A stretch of 64,000 nt of DNA, taken from contig JAPQWV010001106.1 of NCBI GenBank assembly GCA_027422505.1, positions 1-64,000 of the forward strand, in the 5' to 3' direction. Below are positions 58,084-64,000 of this stretch, piece by piece. Position 1 is the first letter of the stretch, and each line of letters opens with the position of its first letter. Made by a program: the position numbers and the translations under genes. The notes beneath the pieces were generated by a model. The model worked only from the letters and a program-made list of their open reading frames with translations, ran no database searches and was not told where the DNA came from. The stretch is from Craterostigma plantagineum. Taxonomy: Eukaryota; Streptophyta; Magnoliopsida; Lamiales; Linderniaceae.

Positions 58084-58380
58084 GTGAACTTCTCCAGCGA
58101 TAATCTCGTACGCTCGTCAGAACGGCTGGAAAGAGGAGCACCACGAAGTGAACTTCTCCAACGATAATCCGGTCTTATATCAGGAAACGAGAAGAGGAGC
58201 GCAGCCTCGGGTACGAATTCCATAACCGTGAACTTTCCAAATAGATAATCTCTGAAACCTCTCTGGGATTAAGAGAAGAGGAGCACGGTATCGGCCCGAG
58301 AACCAACAAGAAGAACTTTGCCTACGATAATCTCCTATAGCCTCGTGGAGAAGCGGAGCTTCAGCTTGATCATAGCATAA
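58084..58380. repeat. Four diverged tandem repeats in the element F spacer
   Basis: Units starting '(g)tgaacttctcca(a/g)cgataatc' begin near 58084, 58148, 58228 and 58311, each followed by 'gagaagaggagc'-like sequence. Spacing is 64-84 bp. Confidence 0.8.
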
Positions 58381-59440
58381 AAAGGGATAACTCTTAAAAG
58401 AAAAGGAAGGAGAAAAGATCGAAAAAAAGAAGACGCCGAAAAACAAAAGGAGACGGACGTATAAATGAAAGATGACGAAGAGATAAGCTCACTTTCCTCT
58501 AAATTCCTTCCCTTCTAAGTCCTAGCCAAACTAAAATCCTTACAACCCTTTGATTCAATCGACGGTCTCTCGCTTAGGTGAAATGATTAAAATGCCTCGA
58601 TCACAGGTAAATGACTTAAAATTGCTTGTGTTGACTTGAGCGATATATAAATATAAAATCCCAAGTTAAAAATAATTGAGTGCTAGAGCGAACCTAGTAA
58701 GAGTTGTCGAAATGGACCAGTCTATGAACTTAGGACTTTAGTTTGACGACATGACTTGACGGCATTTTCTTCTTTCAAATGTCTCGTAAAAGTTTTAGGT
58801 GTGACGATTGATCAAAGCAAAATAATTCTGACCCCATACTATAATAATATGAAAAAAAATTTTGAAAGAAAAATTTCGCACATTTTGACATGAAATATTA
58901 TATTTCATATGCGTTGAATTGACTAAATGCGAATTTATTTTATTCTCGCACATTCTAAATGTAATTTTCAATTGCATTGGTATTGAATTGTTTAAATGCG
59001 ATAAATTTTTTTCATTGCTCTTACCCTCACACAATACCTCTAGTACATGTTTCGGGGACCATGTATATGTGCTTACTAGGCAAAATTGTGTATTATATGC
59101 TCGTGAATTGAAGTGATTTCATTTGCTTGCATATTTAGTCAATTTTTGCGCATTATTTGAGGTGGAGCAAATATAAAATAGTGCATTAGCTCCAAATATT
59201 CTTGACGTTTTTCTCTAAGCGTTTCAGATTCCTACAAAACAAAATTACGGAGCAAGACGTCGACACTACAAGGAAAGGGGCTAGTCACAAGACCAAATAT
59301 TTCATGCCTAAAATATTGTTGATTAACTCCATTATTTCTAACGTCCTCTTTCTAAGTGGTACAAATTTTTTAATTTCTGCCAAGGGAGCTAGACGTTACT
59401 ACACGGAAAATACAGGGAGTTAATTGCATTTATTTTACTT

Positions 59441-59452
59441 CTAAGGGGGAGC
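59441..59452 (+). other. Internal polypurine-tract-like sequence of element F
   Basis: CTAAGGGGGAGC, one base from the CTAAGGGGGAGA that precedes the 3' LTRs of B and C. No LTR follows; ORFX begins 1.7 kb downstream. It could be an internal priming site or the relic of an older element end. Confidence 0.5.
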
Positions 59453-61175
59453 TTTACAATGTGATTTTATTTGAAATAGGGATCAATCTGAAATTTTTAG
59501 AAGCATTTACAATCGAGAAATTGGATATAAGAATTAATTCGCTATCATAAGTTTCTCGATCGTAAGACAATGTGGGAACAATTGTTGATTAACCGCGATA
59601 ATTTGCGATCGAAAAATTTGAATTGAGAAGCAATTTTCGAATCAGAAATTCCTCGAGCGCAAATAGTAAAGGGCCTGATCCATTTAATCGCAAAACGTCA
59701 AATCGCAAAAACCAACATTGATCTGCAGCGAATTAATAAAAGTTCATTTCCTTGTCAGTCGAAAAATTTTTTTCTCACGCAACCCTAATCGCAAAAAATC
59801 TCTCTCGCGAAACTTTCACAGACAGCTTAAATTTTCAAAAAAAAACTTTCGATTTTCAACACCAAACTGTCTGTTTAAGGTAGAAATGAGATTCTTTTAA
59901 CATTTGCGTGTGATTTACCTTCATAGCATCTGCATTTTGAAGTTTTTCGCATGTTTAGACTTAGTTTTCGACTGTTCTTCAAAACTGAGAAATCGTATAC
60001 TGTTTTATAGTGCTTTAGGCTTGATTATGAGTGTTATCTAAGATTAATGCCTGCACTTAACATAGTTTCGATGTTCTTGATGAATCTGGTAGTATAAATC
60101 TTTGGAAAATCTGCATCTTCGACTGAGATTTGAGTTTCAATAAAACTGAGTTTTTTTTTTTAATGTTTAATGGTATCGAAGAACTTTGTCGATCGCAAAC
60201 AGTCTTATTAATAGAGATACTGTTTGTATCGAATTAGTTTTTTCGATCGATAAAATTCTGATTTAGTCTCTAAGATAAGAAGATTTTGACCGAAAACTTA
60301 TTTTACCATCGAGAAATCTAATTAGGATTTTGTAAGCGAAAAACTTAAGCACTGAATAGACAATTTAGATGCAATTTTTATCGAGCGTAAAACTTTCTTT
60401 CGCAAAATAGAATTTTTGATTTAATTTCAATTTGGTCGCAAAAATTTAGCAGCGAAAAATTAATTTCTCAACGCTTAATTTTTTCGATCGTAAAATTCGC
60501 CGCTTAGGACTTAATTGATCGAAAAATTTCTCTACGATTGACTTAGTCTTTCGTTGACTAATTTCTCGATAGAAACATATCGCAGCGAAAAATTTTTCTT
60601 ACAATAGAAAATCACATACCGCTCGACAAATTTTCAAATCGAAAAATTTTATTCAATTGAAGAAAATTTTATGCTAGTAATTTACCTGGGAATTAATTTC
60701 TCGATCGTAAATTTACGCGAAATTTTTCTCGATCGAAAAATGACCGACTACAGTCTCAATTCCAACTTCAACACTTAGAAAATTTTTCTAAGTCTTTTAC
60801 TCTGTAGCGAACATTAGCGAATAAAATTTTCTCGATCGAAAAATTAAACTGAGTCATTACAATTGAAATCAATGCATAGGAAATCATTTCAAAATCAATG
60901 TTATTGACCGAAAAATTTCTCGGCATGAACAGTGACATTTTTTCGATTAAACACTTAGCGAAATTTCGAACTATTTTTCACGCGATATATATTTCATTCA
61001 AAATTTACATTCATGCCATTACGATTTTTCAAAATTGAGCATACACTATGCATTTGATACGATTTCAATTCAAATTCATCGAACATGCTATTACTTGCAA
61101 TATTACTATAGTTTGATGAAATTTATTCATATTTCGACTGAAAATAAAATTGAAACTAATAAACTTCTATATATC

Positions 61176-61186
61176 TTATTTTTCAG
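61176..61186 (+). promoter_or_regulatory. Candidate splice acceptor before ORFX
   Basis: 'ttatttttcag' followed by ATGG. The pyrimidine run plus CAG fits a plant 3' splice site. The ATG directly after it is out of frame with ORFX, so a spliced message would need an upstream exon to supply the start. The donor is not identified. Confidence 0.35.
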
Positions 61187-64000
61187 ATGGATCGCTACCG
61201 AAATACAACCACATCTACGATCACAACCTTTATCTAAAGGTTCAAAATACGAACTTCCAGCTCGATCTGAGCACGTTTAGGTGTCCAGACGAGATCATCG
61301 TATCAATCCTACAAGGCCACCCCATCTGGCATGCGTTAACGGTCACCGCGTCAGTGCCGATGGTATATTTCCAGCAATTCTGGGGCTGCATACAAGGAGA
61401 AGTGGACAATGGAGACTTCAGATTCTCAACAAGGATAGGGACGCGACATATCAGCATGGACAAGAACCAGTTCGGCATGGTACTGGACTTGCCCACAGCA
61501 AAATTACGACCCGCTCCATCGGATGCTGAGATGATTCAAGACTTCTTGCACATGGGATACCAACCGCCGCTCACAAGATTAGCTCAGGTCCAGAGAAGCG
61601 GAATCCCACACCCGTGAAGACACTATTCGGAATAGTGAATAGTGTCTGTCGCCCAAGCACACAGGATTCGATAAGGGCAACAACAATATTTTGAGGATGT
61701 TCCACGACATCGCCTTCTCAAGAAACTATGACTACACTCAGCTGATCTGGAACGACTTCGCGGACCAGATTCGGCAGAAGGAGAACCGGCGATCAAAGAA
61801 CGTGCCTTATGCTCGGTGGTTCAGCATCATCATCAGGGAGATCGTGGCGCTGCACCAGACAATCCCTACTCTGCTTCCTGGCGGAAATTACCACCGAGGC
61901 TTAAGTTCTTCCATACCCACGGCTTACGGACCTGGACCAACCGTCGATGCCGATCTCATTCGAGCTCTTTCGTCTCGCGGACCCCAACGGAGACGTCTAC
62001 AAGCTATACTGCCGGGACAGGAATCTCACCGAGGAAATGATTCGAGGGCCCCCGACAGTGCTTGGAGCTAGCCCTCAACAACAACAACAACAGCTAAGCC
62101 CTAAGGACGCAATGATTGATGATGTCGCTCAGGAGCTAGCACAGGAGCCAACATTGGTCGAAAGAGCCAATGTCCGACGTAGATGATACCCTGATAGACG
62201 TTGTGGCTACAGAGATGGCGCTCGAGGCTCCTGCCCATGACTTACAAGTGGAAGTGCCCGTTAATGTTGGTGTGCTCGAAGAAACCTTTGAGAAGGTTCT
62301 TCCATCAGTAGCACAGCCCGAAGTAGAAATGGGGTAAAGCTCTCTTCCACTGGTGACGGATCAGGCACTGGAGGACGTCCGTCGTGACCTCACTCCTCAC
62401 ACGGCCACCCCGTCTGACACGGAGTCGGAGGCGGAAATAAGCCTGATAAGGAGGACTCCAAGGAGACTTAGCATTCAACTGGAGTCTCTCTTCCCGGCCG
62501 TCACCAATGCACCAGATACTACGCTGACCACATCTGCAAGTGTTGCTGGCACTTCTTCGCTCAATCTTGAGCCGAACCTACTCTCGTGGTGTCTGGATCG
62601 CAGGCACACCCGAGCCTGCCACAACGCCCATAGAGCCGAATCTTCAAGATTCGACTCTAGGTTGGTGGAAGTCTCATACAGTCACAACCTCAAGTGACCG
62701 TGAGCCAACCTGAAGAGTCAGTGTCTACTCAAGGGTTGATAACAGGCAACATCAGTCGTCCTGGTCCATCCAAGGAGGCGTCCGCACCCTTTGTGACGAA
62801 TGAGCAGTTCCAGACCGCTCTCTCTGCCGCTGTACAGTCTATAGAAGACAAAATCACGGAGAGAGTACTCCAAGCACTCGAGACATCCCCAAGAGATATC
62901 GGGAAAGCACCTATCTCTGAAGGCACCTCGTCACAACCCAACCTCACACCTCCACAACCCTCATCCACCTACCCTGTACAACACTCTTCCATCCTAATCA
63001 ACCCATACACTATCCCAATCACCGAGCTCCATGAAATCCTTCTGGCCCGCCTCATCGGTCTGACCATACGATCGCCTCAGGAAGAATCCCTCTATAGGCG
63101 ACTGGTAGACCATCCTGAGCCACCTACCCAATCATGCCAAGGCCAAGCTCCCACTCCCGGCGCAGACATGACGATCCTGACGATCAGGACCATCATGAGG
63201 GGGAGAAGAGGCCAAGAACATCAACAAGAGGCCAAGGACAAGGCTCGGGGCGCTACGTAGACAAGCGCTGAGCTGGCGAAACCCATACTACCCACCAAAC
63301 CTATACTACTCACCAAACCCAAATACCCACACCACGCACCGCACCGCCCACATCGACCCACCAACCTTTCACCTCAGGACGCCTCCGCCCACACCACCGA
63401 TCTACTCAAGCCCCTGCTTCCGAAGAAGAAGCAAGTACTGCGATGCTTGTAGCTCTAGCAGCTACCCAAGCCACTCCCTCTGTCGCTCCAGACCAACCGG
63501 GACCCTCTGGACATGGCGTCAATCCACACGAAGTCCTAGACAAGTATATCTTCGAAGGACAGTGGATGACCCATTCCATACCCGAGGAGCATCAAAGACG
63601 ACGGCTTCACGACGTTCGGCGCTTTTTACAACAAGCATCTATAGACCTCGTAATCATAGAAGACGACGAGCTTCAGGAAGGTGAGACTACGAACAAGATA
63701 TCCCAAGGCTAACAGAGTTAATCGCTCAATGGGCGGTTCCCTCTTCAAGGCTAACGCCAGGGACCGTTTCGGATCGACACGCCATGGGAGAACATCGGAA
63801 TAGAAATCCCTTCCTAGAAGAAGTTCGTGAGAACATTTCGAGGTCTCCGAACAGAGTGAAGAAGCCGAACAAGTTCGAGCTTAGAGGGATCTCTCATTGG
63901 GATTAGCAGAAGAGGATGACCTACCTCTGGATGCTGACCAAACTAGGACCTGATATAAGGCTGGGGATGACTAGGCACAAGCCAAGAGCCATTATAAGAG
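61186..64000 (+). pseudogene. ORFX of element F: extra reading frame downstream of RNase H, broken
   Basis: No function assigned. The open frame at 61150-61614 contains FRCPDEIIVSILQGHPIWHA, then SVPMVYFQQFWG, DFRFSTRIGTRHISM and LDLPTAKLRPAP. One missing base at about 61614 turns the conserved 'PWKTLFGIVN' into a stop. The next parts are SRNYDYTQLIWNDFADQI and VPYARWFSIIIREIVALHQ (61691-61900). From 62694 to 63257 an open frame has VTNEQFQTALSAAVQSIEDK, SPRDIGKAPISEG and TIPITELHEILLARL. 63443-63709 has EVLDKYIFEGQWMTHSIPEE. It runs off the window. The homologous frames in B (5180-8400) and C (15800-17350) fix its extent. I associate the family with Asteraceae copia elements from memory. The start is uncertain: no in-frame ATG precedes the conserved part, and an AG acceptor-like site adjoins it. 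Confidence 0.75.

Larger units (their letters stand above)
57346..61185 (+). other. Spacer of element F between RNase H and ORFX
   Basis: About 3.8 kb with no recognised domain. It has a four-copy diverged repeat at 58084-58380 and a purine tract at 59441-59452 resembling the 3' polypurine tract of B and C. From 59480 to 60970 the sequence is leader-like, full of TCGATCGAAAAATT variants. It ends in a pyrimidine-rich 'ttatttttcag' just before ORFX. Small open frames here (for example 57749-58063) show no conserved features. Confidence 0.6.
50141..64000 (+). mobile_element. Copia element F, over 13.8 kb, with ORFX, running off the window
   Basis: LTR 50141-50477, PBS 50480-50491, leader, gag, linker, protease, integrase, RT, RNase H, a 3.8-kb spacer, then ORFX to the right edge. 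The 3' LTR is not reached. Integrase upstream of RT identifies Ty1/copia. The large size and long extra region recall the SIRE-type giant copia elements, but I do not assign it firmly. Its LTR family is that of A and H, and its Gag is closest to A. The first five bases of flank (AATAC, 50136-50140) should recur after the 3' LTR. Frameshifts are present in every domain. Confidence 0.92.

Overview
This is a gene-poor stretch of a eudicot plant nuclear genome, made almost entirely of nested, mostly decayed retroelements. The evidence is Ty1/copia and Ty3/gypsy (Tekay-type chromovirus) elements with initiator-Met-type primer binding sites, an endogenous plant pararetrovirus (Caulimoviridae, Florendovirus/Petuvirus-like), one intron-containing TIR-domain pseudogene and a Helitron-type terminus. 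No bacterial, organellar, rRNA or tRNA genes were seen. The extra open reading frame downstream of copia pol (called ORFX here) resembles proteins annotated in very large numbers in Asteraceae genomes. That points to an asterid, but it comes from memory and is not proven.

Layout, left to right. 1-1137: 5' end (leader, PBS, LTR) of a minus-strand copia element H. 1138-14334: minus-strand copia element A (gag, linker, leader, 5' LTR). Its PBS is split by a second minus-strand copia element B (4849-13991, target duplication ATACC), which carries gag, protease, integrase and ORFX but has lost RT-RNase H. 14335-14919: RNase H end of the pararetrovirus. 14920-32294: minus-strand gypsy element D (2.9-kb LTRs), inserted into the pararetrovirus polymerase. 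Its left LTR holds a 5.6-kb non-autonomous copia element C (15427-21014, duplication CTCCC) and a 1.3-kb solo LTR (21897-23213, duplication AATCT). 32295-34003: pararetrovirus protease-RT. 34004-41149: gypsy element E, whose 3' LTR is cut to about 130 bp. 41150-43973: single-copy-looking DNA and a TIR-domain pseudogene. 43974-46440: pararetrovirus coat and movement protein region. 46444 onward: Helitron 3' end and unclassified repeats. 48078-50140: part of a gypsy LTR (G), interrupted by 50141-64000, a plus-strand copia element F with LTR, PBS, leader, gag, protease, integrase, RT, RNase H, a 3.8-kb spacer and ORFX, running off the window.

Inferred order of events: the pararetrovirus integrated first. 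D then inserted into its polymerase and A just past its RNase H. C and the solo LTR's parent entered D, B entered A, and H entered A. Nearly every reading frame carries stops or frameshifts, so the coding entries are mostly pseudogenes. The most interesting pattern is ORFX together with the coiled-coil gag-to-protease linker. Both survive in B and C after RT-RNase H (and in C also integrase) were lost. In F, ORFX sits behind a splice-acceptor-like sequence and an internal polypurine tract.
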